Shown: one piece after another, positions 57,412-64,000 of the stretch
Layout: every line of letters begins with the position of its first letter
How positions within the stretch are numbered: position 1 is the first letter of the stretch
NCBI RefSeq assembly: GCF_000718305.1
Contig: NZ_JOFQ01000001.1
Coordinates: 806,001-870,000 of the forward strand
Length of the DNA: 64,000 nucleotides
Source: Streptomyces niger
GTDB lineage: Bacteria; Actinomycetota; Actinomycetes; Streptomycetales; Streptomycetaceae
Reading direction: 5' to 3'
The notes under the pieces: model-generated
The model's database searches: none
The model's input: only the letters and a program-made list of their open reading frames with translations
Told to the model about the DNA's origin: nothing
Translations under genes and position numbers: made by a program

Positions 57412-58476
57412 ATGAGCACCGCCGCCACCTCCTCGTCACCCCGCCCGACCTCCGCCACCGCTCCGGCTTCCGCACCCACTCCCGTTCCCGCTCCCGCACC
57501 CGCACCCGCTCCCGCTCCCGCTCCCGCTCCCGGCAGAGGCGACACCCTGCGGGCCTCTCCCCGCACCGCTCCTCGTCCCGCTCTCGACTGGCGCATTCGC
57601 TTCGCCGTGCTGGCCCTGATCTGGGGATTCAGCTTCCTCTTCATCAAGGTCGGCACACAGGGATACGCCCCGCTCCAGGTCACGCTCGGCCGCATGATCT
57701 TCGGGACGGCCGTACTCGCCGCCGTGCTCATCGCCAAGCGGCAGCGACTGCCCCGAGGCCGACGCACCTGGGCTCACCTGGCGGTGGCAGCCCTGTTCCT
57801 CAACGCGCTGCCCTTCTCGCTCTTCGCCTACTCCGAACTGACCATCCCCTCCACTCTGGCCGGCATCTGCAACGCCACCTCCCCGCTGTGGGGCATGGCC
57901 CTCTCCGTCGTGGCACTGTCCGAGGACCGCCCCACCCGCCGCCGCGTCGCGGGCCTGGGCCTCGGCTTCCTCGGCGTACTGACCGTCCTCGGCGCCTGGC
58001 AAGGTTTCTCCGGTACGGACCCCTTGGGCACGGTCATGGCCCTGGGCGCCTCGCTCTGCTATCCGATCGGCTGGATCTACGTCCGTCGCACCCTCGCCGG
58101 TTCCAAGGACTCCAGCCTCTCGATGTCGAGCGCCCAACTGCTGCTCGCCACACTGCAGCTCGCCGTGGTCACCCCGCTTTTCACCTCGTTCCCACCCTCA
58201 TTCCCCGTCGTCCCCCTGCTCGCGATCGTCGCCCTCGGCGCCCTCGGCACCGGCTTCGCCTTCCTCCTCCAATACGGCCTGGTGGCCGAGGTCGGCCCCA
58301 CCACCGCACAGATGGTCACCTACTTCATCCCGGTCATCGCCACCACCGCCGGGGTCGCCGTCCTGGGCGAACACCTCGGCTGGAACACCCCGGTAGGCGC
58401 CCTGATAGTCCTGGCCGGCGCGGCCCTCACCCAAAGCCGTCCCCGATCACCCCGTCCCCGATCACCCCGCTCCTGA
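57412..58476 (+). CDS. EamA-family (drug/metabolite) exporter with Pro-Ala repeat N-terminus
   Basis: 354 aa. Residues 1-60 are polar, with a (Pro-Ala)n tract at about 23-40 coded by CGCTCC hexamers. Ten membrane helices follow in two EamA repeats (FAVLALIWGFSFLFIKVGTQGYAPLQVTLGRMIFGTAVLAAVLIA; LGLGFLGVLTVLGAWQGFS; VTYFIPVIATTAGVAVLGEHLGWNTPVGALIVLAGAALTQ). The C-terminus ends in a duplicated RPRSPRPRSP. Family members export amino acids or metabolites. It is probably controlled by the divergent LysR protein. The substrate cannot be read. Confidence 0.9.
   Translation: MSTAATSSSPRPTSATAPASAPTPVPAPAPAPAPAPAPAPGRGDTLRASPRTAPRPALDWRIRFAVLALIWGFSFLFIKVGTQGYAPLQVTLGRMIFGTAVLAAVLIAKRQRLPRGRRTWAHLAVAALFLNALPFSLFAYSELTIPSTLAGICNATSPLWGMALSVVALSEDRPTRRRVAGLGLGFLGVLTVLGAWQGFSGTDPLGTVMALGASLCYPIGWIYVRRTLAGSKDSSLSMSSAQLLLATLQLAVVTPLFTSFPPSFPVVPLLAIVALGALGTGFAFLLQYGLVAEVGPTTAQMVTYFIPVIATTAGVAVLGEHLGWNTPVGALIVLAGAALTQSRPRSPRPRSPRS
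57483..57530 (+). repeat. Eight in-frame CGCTCC-type hexamers
   Basis: The last four copies are perfect; the earlier ones are CGTTCC, CGCTCC and CGCACC. They encode the Pro-Ala tract of the EamA protein. Confidence 0.9.
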
Positions 58477-58485
58477 CCTCCCGCC

Positions 58486-58525
58486 AAGGCCGGCCTCCGG
58501 GGCCCCGGGGCCGCGGCCGGGCCTT
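58486..58525. terminator. GC-rich nested palindromes between convergent EamA and MerR genes
   Basis: The perfect dyad CCGGGGCCCCGG (58497-58508) is flanked by GGCCGCGGCC- and GGCCGGCC-like palindromes. They are placed 10-50 bp after the EamA stop. A bidirectional terminator is plausible, though there is no T-run. Confidence 0.45.
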
Positions 58526-58662
58526 GTGCCGCTCAGTGACCAGGCCGTAGGCGCGGTTCGGGTCGGCTCGAGCCCGCTGGGCTGGTCACCCCGCCCCTTG
58601 CCCAGCGCCTCGGGCGAGGGGACAGATCAACGGTCAGGTCAATGGACAGTTCAATGGGCAGG

Positions 58663-59715
58663 TCAACCCACCAGCCGGGATATCTGCGCATCCAAGGCCG
58701 CTCGCAACCAGTCGTCCGTGGTGCCGAGGTTCGGTTCCTGCGAACCCGGCTCCCGGCTTGTCACCTCGGCGACCAGTCGCCAGTAACGCCCCATCCGGGG
58801 ATGGGCTCCGCGCTCGAGTCGCTCGCTGAGCCGGCGCCGGAACACAGGCGTGTCCCGCATTCCGAGCGACCGGGCGTGCGCGGCGACGAAGCAGTCCAGC
58901 GCCTCGCCCTCGCGCGGCGTCCGTCGGGCCCGCACATCCGCCGAGGCCAGCGCATACGCCTCGCCGAGCCCGTCGTACAGCACGGCCGGGCGGTAGTCTT
59001 CCGCGGCCGATGACCCGTCGCGCGGGCAGAGTTCGGCGGCGAGCCGGACGTCGGAGGCGATGGCATGCAGCCGGGCGAAGGCCAGCACCTGCGCCGGCGT
59101 CGGGTCCCCCGGCGGCTGCGGTACCGCCGCCTCCACCATCGCGGACCTCAGCCTCGTCGGAAGTCGCGCGGGCAGCAGTCCCCGCCAGAAGCGCGCCATG
59201 ACCGCCGTGGAGGGCGGCGCGGATGCCGTGGTCACCGCACCGATCAGCCGCAACCGATCGGCCCGCTCCTCGGGCGCGGCGTCCCGCAGCAACTGGAGGG
59301 CAGCCTCCCGCCACCGCAGTGCGGCCATCCGCGAACCGAGCTCCCGCAGCTGCCCCGCGATGACGCCCTCCAGCGCCTCCTCCTGGTCGAGAACTCGGCC
59401 AACGTCGGGAACCGGGAGGTCGAGCGCGCGAAGGGATCGGATCAACCGAAGCCGGTCGAGCGCTTCCGCGCCGTACCGACGATGTCCCCCGGCACTGCGT
59501 CGAGCTTCGGGCAACAGCCCGCGGTCGGAGTAGAAGCGAACAGTCTTGACGGTGACGCCCGCCCGCTCGGCGAGCTCACCGATACTCCACGAGTCGTCGA
59601 CGGACGTTCCCTTTCCCTCTTCCGAGAACGTTCCCTTCTCCTCTTCCGCGGACGTTCCCTTTCCCCGTTCCGCGGACGTTCTCTTTCCCTCTTCCGACCA
59701 CCCATCGGGCCACAC
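58663..59715 (-). CDS. MerR-family transcriptional regulator
   Basis: 350 aa from a GTG at 59715 with GGGGG 5 nt upstream. A charged Lys/Glu/Gly/Thr N-terminus of about 37 residues, built of 8-residue repeats, precedes the MerR helix-turn-helix (about 38-105; SWSIGELAERAGVTVKTVRFYSDRGLLPEARRSAGGHRRYGAEALDRLRLIRSLRALDLPV). A dimerisation helix and a C-terminal domain of about 200 residues rich in helices follow (ARFWRGLLPARLP, DYRPAVLYDGLGEAYALASADV, MGRYWRLV). Family members twist DNA at long-spaced promoters in response to metals, drugs or oxidants. No cysteine-pair metal site is obvious, so a small-molecule effector is more likely. Confidence 0.87.
   Translation of the reverse strand: MWPDGWSEEGKRTSAERGKGTSAEEEKGTFSEEGKGTSVDDSWSIGELAERAGVTVKTVRFYSDRGLLPEARRSAGGHRRYGAEALDRLRLIRSLRALDLPVPDVGRVLDQEEALEGVIAGQLRELGSRMAALRWREAALQLLRDAAPEERADRLRLIGAVTTASAPPSTAVMARFWRGLLPARLPTRLRSAMVEAAVPQPPGDPTPAQVLAFARLHAIASDVRLAAELCPRDGSSAAEDYRPAVLYDGLGEAYALASADVRARRTPREGEALDCFVAAHARSLGMRDTPVFRRRLSERLERGAHPRMGRYWRLVAEVTSREPGSQEPNLGTTDDWLRAALDAQISRLVG
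59604..59699 (-). repeat. In-frame 24-bp repeat, four copies, in the merR gene
   Basis: Units at 59604-59627, 59628-59651, 59652-59675 and 59676-59699, each with ACGTTCCCTTTCCC-type plus-strand sequence and 3-6 differences. They code for octapeptides like GKGTSAEE. Confidence 0.92.
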
Positions 59716-59809
59716 CGTTTCCCCCTCATTGCTTCCTGCTATCGACTGTCGACCACATCGAACGGTCGGGCGGTCCCCAGCGCTCTCCCCCTTGCGCGCC
59801 ACCGACTTG

Positions 59810-61147
59810 TCAGCCGTAGCGCCGGGCCTCCCCCGGTAGGCAGGCCGCGGCCACGGCTGTGGCGAGCGGTTCGATGTCCTCGTGGGAGAGGCTGGACACC
59901 GTGATGCGTATGCCGGGCGGGGAATCCATCCGGAACCGGGCTCCAGGGGCCACCGCCCAGCCGGCATGCAGCAGTCGTGACACCGCGCCCGTCTCGTCCG
60001 GGACCGGCACCCAGACGTTCATCCCGCTCCGGCCGTGCGCCTGGACACCCCGCTCGGCCAGGGCTCGTATCAGGTCGTCGCGGCGCCGCCCATAGGACTT
60101 GGCGACCTCGTCCGGGTCCACGGCTCCCGTCTGCCAGAGGTGGGCCACCGTGTCCTGCAGCAGATGGCTCACCCAGCCGGGTCCGAGCCGCTGCCGTCCA
60201 CCCACTCGGTCGACGGTGAGCGTGTCGCCGGTGACCACCGCCAGTCGCAGGTCCGGGCCGTAGGCTTTGGCCGTGGACCGGATCAGCACCCAGTGATCCG
60301 TCACCCCGGCCAGAGGGGTCAGGGGGACGTCGACGAGACCATGACTGTGGTCATCCTCGACCAGCACGACCGTCGGGTGTTCGGCCAGCAGCGAGCGAAG
60401 CTCCTCGGCGCGCGTCGCACTCACCGCCGCGCCGGTCGGATTCTGCGCCCGGTCCGTGACGATCGCCGCTCGCACTCCGAGCGCCAGCGCGCGCTCCAGC
60501 TCGGTCGGCAGCGGTCCGTCCTGGTCGACTCCCACCGGAACGGGACGCAACCCGAGTGCCGGGATGAGGTCCAACAGGCTCCCCCAGCCCGGATCCTCGA
60601 CCGCCACCGCGTCGCCCGGACGGAGGTGGGCGGCGAGGACGCGCTCGATGGCGTCGAGCGAGCCGGAGGTGAGGGTGACCGGGCCGGCCGGCACCCCGTC
60701 GGCGTCGAAAGCGGCTCGGGCCAGCTCGGCCAGCTCCTCGTCCACCAACGGCGCGCCGTACAGCGTCGGGCGAGCGGCGGCACGGTCGGCCGCGGCGGCG
60801 AGTGCCGGGCCGAGCGCCGGAAGCAGCTCGGGGTCGGGATTGCCGTCGGAGACATTTCGCACGCCCGGCGGAACGTCGACCCGCAGTGCCTCGCGCGGCG
60901 TACTGGTGGGGCGTGGCCGCACGCGAGTACCGCGTCGCCCGGCGGTTTCGACCACTCCGCGGTCGCGCAGTGTCCGATAGGCGGACGCGACCGTGTTGGG
61001 ATTCACCTCTAGATAGACAGCCAACTCCCGCATGGGCGGGAGGACTTCACCTGGTTGGAGCTCGCCCGCACCGATGGCTCGCTCGACGCTGGCGGCAATT
61101 TCCGATGCGCGCCGCCCTTCGATCCGATACTCTCCTAGCACAAACAT
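59810..61147 (-). CDS. MocR-family regulator (GntR winged helix fused to aminotransferase-like domain)
   Basis: 445 aa. A GntR-type winged helix (about 10-78; ASEIAASVERAIGAGELQPGEVLPPMRELAVYLEVNPNTVASAYRTLRDRGVVE) is joined to a fold-type I aminotransferase domain (about 95-440) with NPTG (236-239) and PLP Lys294 in STAKAYGPDLR. MocR proteins bind PLP and often control B6 or GABA genes (PdxR, GabR). It is divergent from a pyridoxamine-oxidase-fold gene 32 bp away, with a perfect TGCACTAGTGCA palindrome between them. Autorepression plus control of that neighbour is likely; a B6 connection is inferred. Confidence 0.92.
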   Translation of the reverse strand: MFVLGEYRIEGRRASEIAASVERAIGAGELQPGEVLPPMRELAVYLEVNPNTVASAYRTLRDRGVVETAGRRGTRVRPRPTSTPREALRVDVPPGVRNVSDGNPDPELLPALGPALAAAADRAAARPTLYGAPLVDEELAELARAAFDADGVPAGPVTLTSGSLDAIERVLAAHLRPGDAVAVEDPGWGSLLDLIPALGLRPVPVGVDQDGPLPTELERALALGVRAAIVTDRAQNPTGAAVSATRAEELRSLLAEHPTVVLVEDDHSHGLVDVPLTPLAGVTDHWVLIRSTAKAYGPDLRLAVVTGDTLTVDRVGGRQRLGPGWVSHLLQDTVAHLWQTGAVDPDEVAKSYGRRRDDLIRALAERGVQAHGRSGMNVWVPVPDETGAVSRLLHAGWAVAPGARFRMDSPPGIRITVSSLSHEDIEPLATAVAAACLPGEARRYG

Positions 61148-61152
61148 GATTA

Positions 61153-61164
61153 TGCACTAGTGCA
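61153..61164. promoter_or_regulatory. Perfect palindrome TGCACTAGTGCA, probable MocR operator
   Basis: Lies in the 31-bp space between the divergent mocR and flavin-type genes, in a short AT-richer segment. It probably overlaps both promoters. Confidence 0.7.
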
Positions 61165-61178
61165 ATGGAGTTCGCAAG

Positions 61179-61889
61179 ATGCCTGAGCCCGCATCCGCCA
61201 CAACGACCGAAGCCGGCGCAGAGTCCCCGGAGTCCCCCGCCACCTACGCCCCGGGCGAGCGCACGGTCCCGACCCGATCCGCCAACCGCGCCGCGTACGA
61301 CCACGACACCGTGCACTCGATCCTCGACGCCGGGTACGTCTGCCACCTCGGCTTCGTCCGCGACGGTGCCCCGGTCGTGCTCCCCACCCTCTACGGCAGG
61401 GTCGGCAACCGGCTTTACCTCCACGGCTCCACGGGCTCGCGGCCGTTGCGGATGGCCGGTGAGAAGGACCCGGGTCTGGCGGTGTGCGTGACGGTCACCC
61501 ACGTTGACGGACTGGTCCTCGCCCGCTCCGCGTTCCACCACTCCATCAACTACCGCAGCGTCGTGGTCCACGGCACCGCCCACCAGGTCACCGACCCCGA
61601 GGAAAAGACCGCAGCACTCGACGCACTGGTGGATCACGTCGTCCCCGGCCGCGCCGCCGACTCCCGTCCCGGCAACACCAAGGAACTGGCCGCCACGGCA
61701 GTCATCCGGCTCGACCTGACGGAGGTGTCGGCCAAGATCCGTACCGGCGGGCCGAACGACGACCCCGAGGACCTTTCGCTCCCGCACTGGAGCGGTGTCG
61801 TCCCGGTGACCCCGACGTACGGCGCGCCCATACCCTCCGACGACCTGGCCCCCGGCATCGCTGCCCCCGCCTACCTGCAGAACCTCTGA
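61179..61889 (+). CDS. Pyridoxamine 5'-phosphate oxidase-fold flavin protein controlled by MocR
   Basis: 236 aa; ATG 8 nt after GGAG. Residues about 25-200 form the split barrel: RAAYDHDTVHSILDAGYVCHLGFVRDGAPVVLPTLYGRVGNRLYLHGSTGSRPLRM, then VCVTVTHVDGLVLARSAFHHSINYRSVVVHGTAHQV with the conserved FHHSINYRSV of this FMN-binding group. Members are often encoded opposite a MocR regulator. The enzymatic role is unsettled; it may oxidise or trap a B6 vitamer or act in flavin redox chemistry. It is followed by a convergent EamA exporter. Confidence 0.9.
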   Translation: MPEPASATTTEAGAESPESPATYAPGERTVPTRSANRAAYDHDTVHSILDAGYVCHLGFVRDGAPVVLPTLYGRVGNRLYLHGSTGSRPLRMAGEKDPGLAVCVTVTHVDGLVLARSAFHHSINYRSVVVHGTAHQVTDPEEKTAALDALVDHVVPGRAADSRPGNTKELAATAVIRLDLTEVSAKIRTGGPNDDPEDLSLPHWSGVVPVTPTYGAPIPSDDLAPGIAAPAYLQNL

Positions 61890-62001
61890 GGTCGGCCATG
61901 CCCGTCTACCCTCGGGGCCCGCCACAGGAATTGCCGTACGCGATACGCCACGTTCAGCGGCAGGACCAGCACCGAGCGTCGCGACGACCGATCAGCGGTC
62001 T

Positions 62002-63018
62002 TTACCTGCCGGTCCTTCCGGCCGGCAGCGTGGCCTTCGCATGCGTCTCGTCACCGGTGCCGCCCGAGGCCACATCCCGGGGCGCTTTGGGCGTGCTGGA
62101 CTGTGCGATGAACGCGCCGATGAGTACCACCGCGCCGCCGATGACCTGCGGCGCGGACAGGTGCTCGCCGAGCAGCACCCAGGCCAGCACGGTCGCGATC
62201 ACCGCCTCCAGGCAGGCAACGACACCCGCGACCTGGGGCGACAGCCGGCGTACGGAGATCACGCCGGTGAGGTAGGCCAGCACCGTCGCCAGCAGCACCA
62301 GCCAGGCGAGAAGCAGCACGGCGGGAACGGCCGTGCCATGCATGTTCGCGCTGCCCGCAAGCACCGACCAGTCCATGTTCCAGGGCCGCGCCACCAGGGT
62401 CAGGAGGAGCGCACCGAAGAACAGTCCGTACGCGATCACACCGAGCGGGTGGACGGCGTCCTCGTCGTCACCGCCGCGATCGGAGAGGACGAAGTACCCC
62501 ACCTGGCAGCAGGCCGCGCCGAGCGCGAGCGCCAGTCCGAGCACATCGAAGCTCAGCCCCGCCCACACCTCGACGACACAGGCCAGACCACCGACGGCGA
62601 GGACCGCCCCGACCGCGGCGGCGCGGCTGACGGGGCGACGCTGCACAAAGCGCACCCAGCCGAGAACGAGGGCGGGTGCGAGGTACTCGATGAGCAGCGC
62701 GACACCGACCGGGATACGGGACAGCGCGGCGAAGTAGCACGCCTGGACGCCCGCCACGGCGAGCAGGCCGAAGCCCAGGAGCAGCGCGGGACGTCGCAGC
62801 AGCAGGGCGCGGTGCCGCCAGGCGACCGGCAACATGACGAGTGCAGCGCCCGCGCTCCGCAACCAGGTGACGTGCAGCGGATCCAGACCGGCCACGATCA
62901 ATGGTTTCGCGGCCACACCCGATCCCCCGAAGGCCAAGGCCGACAGGAGGGCGAGGCCGAGACCGAACCCTCTCGACCGGCCACTCTGGCTCGTTTCCGT
63001 CCCCGACGTCTCGTGCAT
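62002..63018 (-). CDS. EamA-family (drug/metabolite) exporter
   Basis: 338 aa from an ATG at 63018; the frame continues upstream into unlikely Arg-rich sequence. Ten helices in two EamA repeats (GLGLALLSALAFGGSGVAAKPLIVAGLDPLHVTWLRSAGAALVMLPVAW; LAYLTGVISVRRLSPQVAGVVACLEAVIATVLAWVLLGEHLSAPQVIGGAVVLIGAFIAQ). The RIPVGVALLIEYLAPALVLGWVRFVQRR segment resembles RhtA-type exporters of amino acids. A polar 35-residue C-tail is present. No regulator is adjacent in the usual divergent way; the Clp-N gene lies upstream on the same strand with a 167-bp gap. Confidence 0.9.
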   Translation of the reverse strand: MHETSGTETSQSGRSRGFGLGLALLSALAFGGSGVAAKPLIVAGLDPLHVTWLRSAGAALVMLPVAWRHRALLLRRPALLLGFGLLAVAGVQACYFAALSRIPVGVALLIEYLAPALVLGWVRFVQRRPVSRAAAVGAVLAVGGLACVVEVWAGLSFDVLGLALALGAACCQVGYFVLSDRGGDDEDAVHPLGVIAYGLFFGALLLTLVARPWNMDWSVLAGSANMHGTAVPAVLLLAWLVLLATVLAYLTGVISVRRLSPQVAGVVACLEAVIATVLAWVLLGEHLSAPQVIGGAVVLIGAFIAQSSTPKAPRDVASGGTGDETHAKATLPAGRTGR

Positions 63019-63185
63019 CCGGACATCATGACAGGAGAGGTCAGCAGCGTCATCAAAGATACCCCTGTCGCAGCGAGGGGCAGGGGGAGAAATCAGGGCT
63101 TGCTGCGACATAGCGAGCTCGGGCACCACATGGCGCACAGCAGGCCGGCCACTATCGCACTGAGCTGCGGGAAGGGAGCGCGCGG

Positions 63186-63740
63186 CTACACCTCGTCCGC
63201 CACCACTTCCTGGGTCTGCCGGTCCAGCCGGGCTGCGAGGAGCCCCGTATCGACAGAGGCGCGGCGCAGCACTTCGACGGCCCGGCATTCGGAGTCGTCG
63301 ACGAGCGCGGCGAGGAGATCGAGACACTCGGCGCGCACTGCGTAACGGGCGTGCGCACGGTCCAATGCGCCGTCCATGGCGGCAGCCGCGGCCGGCGACC
63401 AGCCCGGAACTCCGCCCTCCGCAACCATCGGCACGGCGCCGGAGTCCTCCACGGTGCCGTGCCACTGCAAGCCGTAACCGATGCTGCGCTGCACCAGGTA
63501 GCCCAGCAGTCGCGCGGTCCTGTCGCCTTCGGGGTCGACCACCTCACGCACGGCAGGGTCGGATTCGAGCAGCCCGTGCAGCAGGTGGGCGGTGTCCACT
63601 TGTCGGTCGCCATCGCGCGTGGCCCGCCTGCGGGCAGCTGAGAGCACCGACGCGAGCTCGACAGTCAGACGAGCGTCGAGGTCCTCCGGAGACGGACCCG
63701 CTCCGCTGTTGTACGCAGTACGGTTTTGCACAGTACCCAC
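63186..63740 (-). CDS. Clp N-terminal domain protein
   Basis: 184 aa. Two Clp-N repeats: residues about 25-85 (LTVELASVLSAARRRATRDGDRQVDTAHLLHGLLESDPAVREVVDPEGDRTARLLGYL) and about 115-175 (SPAAAAAMDGALDRAHARYAVRAECLDLLAALVDDSECRAVEVLRRASVDTGLLAARL). There is no AAA ATPase module, unlike ClpA/ClpC. In actinomycetes such stand-alone proteins may act as adaptors or decoys for the Clp machinery; this is inferred. An intact Clp-N pair without ATPase is common in Streptomyces. Upstream is the window end with a 15-bp repeat. Confidence 0.85.
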   Translation of the reverse strand: MGTVQNRTAYNSGAGPSPEDLDARLTVELASVLSAARRRATRDGDRQVDTAHLLHGLLESDPAVREVVDPEGDRTARLLGYLVQRSIGYGLQWHGTVEDSGAVPMVAEGGVPGWSPAAAAAMDGALDRAHARYAVRAECLDLLAALVDDSECRAVEVLRRASVDTGLLAARLDRQTQEVVADEV

Positions 63741-63921
63741 CCCACCAGGCTCTTGCTACCGGAACATCCGCGGCAGGGAGCATTTGCGCATCCCACCATG
63801 GTTGGGCACCTGGGAACGAAATCTCATCCCTACGGAGGATATGCCCGGCACGTACACGGGGGCCGGGAGCCCGGAGCACGGAGCCCTCTGAGGAGCCCAC
63901 CGGCCGTCGCGACATGCCGGT

Positions 63922-64000
63922 GCGCTCCGTACCGGTGCACTCCGTACCGGTACGCGCTATACCGACGCGCTCCACGCCGAGGCACACCACACCGAGGCAC
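63922..64000. repeat. 15-bp tandem repeats running off the window end
   Basis: At least five units (63922-63936, 63937-63951, 63952-63966, 63967-63981, 63982-63996) of the form GCGCTCCGTACCGGT with growing divergence, then the start of a sixth. They lie 180 bp upstream of the Clp-N start. The rest of 63741-63921 shows no convincing gene. Confidence 0.8.

Noticed and set aside
63841..63891. A 16-codon frame (MPGTYTGAG...) after GGAGG
   Set aside because: The ribosome site is only 2 nt from the ATG, and I recognise no family. Too weak to call.
1..64000. Mobile element or phage origin of the pectin region
   Set aside because: No integrase, transposase, terminal repeat, tRNA junction or change in codon use was found. 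The only scar seen is the SpoIIE fragment.

Overview
The window reads as chromosomal DNA of a Streptomyces or a close relative. G+C is very high, codons end almost always in G or C, GTG starts and 4-bp ATGA/GTGA gene overlaps are common, and the regulator set is typical (large LuxR/LAL protein, SigE-type ECF factor, FCD-GntR, MocR, LacI). I see no rRNA, tRNA, CRISPR array, integrase, transposase or plasmid/phage replication gene.

Layout. 1-2.0 kb: the N-terminal part of a second cytochrome b and a LacI regulator. 2.2-7.5 kb: divergent secreted GH2 (with PA14) and GH92 enzymes sharing a promoter region with LacI-type operators. 7.4-14.7 kb: a GvpU-like protein, an FUSC-type exporter, a decayed SpoIIE phosphatase fragment, a MarR regulator divergent from a cupin dioxygenase/esterase pair with two identical inverted repeats between them, and a LAL regulator. 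14.8-15.7 kb: a secreted cutinase of the Thermobifida/PET-hydrolase type. 15.8-30.2 kb: a minus-strand pectin operon, read from 30.2 kb downward as FCD-GntR regulator, DapA-like lyase, IlvD/Edd dehydratase, two ABC permeases, Gfo/Idh oxidoreductase, DUF6807 protein, GH43, a PL1-CE8 fusion, solute-binding protein, rhamnogalacturonan acetylesterase and PL1. 30.3-43.6 kb: PL3 pectate lyase, an ECF sigma/membrane partner pair, PL11 rhamnogalacturonan lyase, and a second minus-strand operon (LacI, binding protein, two permeases, YesL-like protein, exo-rhamnogalacturonan-lyase-like protein, and a GH51 that has lost its catalytic core). The two halves together would depolymerise pectin (homogalacturonan, RG-I and its side chains) outside the cell and import the products by two binding-protein systems. 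Neither has an ATPase gene here, so both probably use a shared MsiK/UgpC-type ATPase encoded elsewhere.

43.8-64 kb is of mixed function: an S9 peptidase, LysR regulator, Rieske lipoprotein, isochorismatase-fold protein, two split-barrel flavin-type proteins, a malonate-use cluster (GntR regulator, MatC-like carrier, MatB malonyl-CoA synthetase, fused carboxyltransferase), two EamA exporters, MerR and MocR regulators and a Clp-N protein. This part is unusually rich in short tandem repeats (6, 12, 14, 15, 16, 18, 21 and 24 bp), both between genes and in frame inside them.

The points I find most worth a second look are the in-frame catalytic deletion in GH51, the PET-hydrolase-like cutinase, the twin MarR operator, the repeat arrays (especially fifteen 12-bp units before matC), the carboxyltransferase split by a low-complexity insert, and the G-quadruplex-prone tract inside the LAL gene. 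I did not find a clearly new defence or mobile system.
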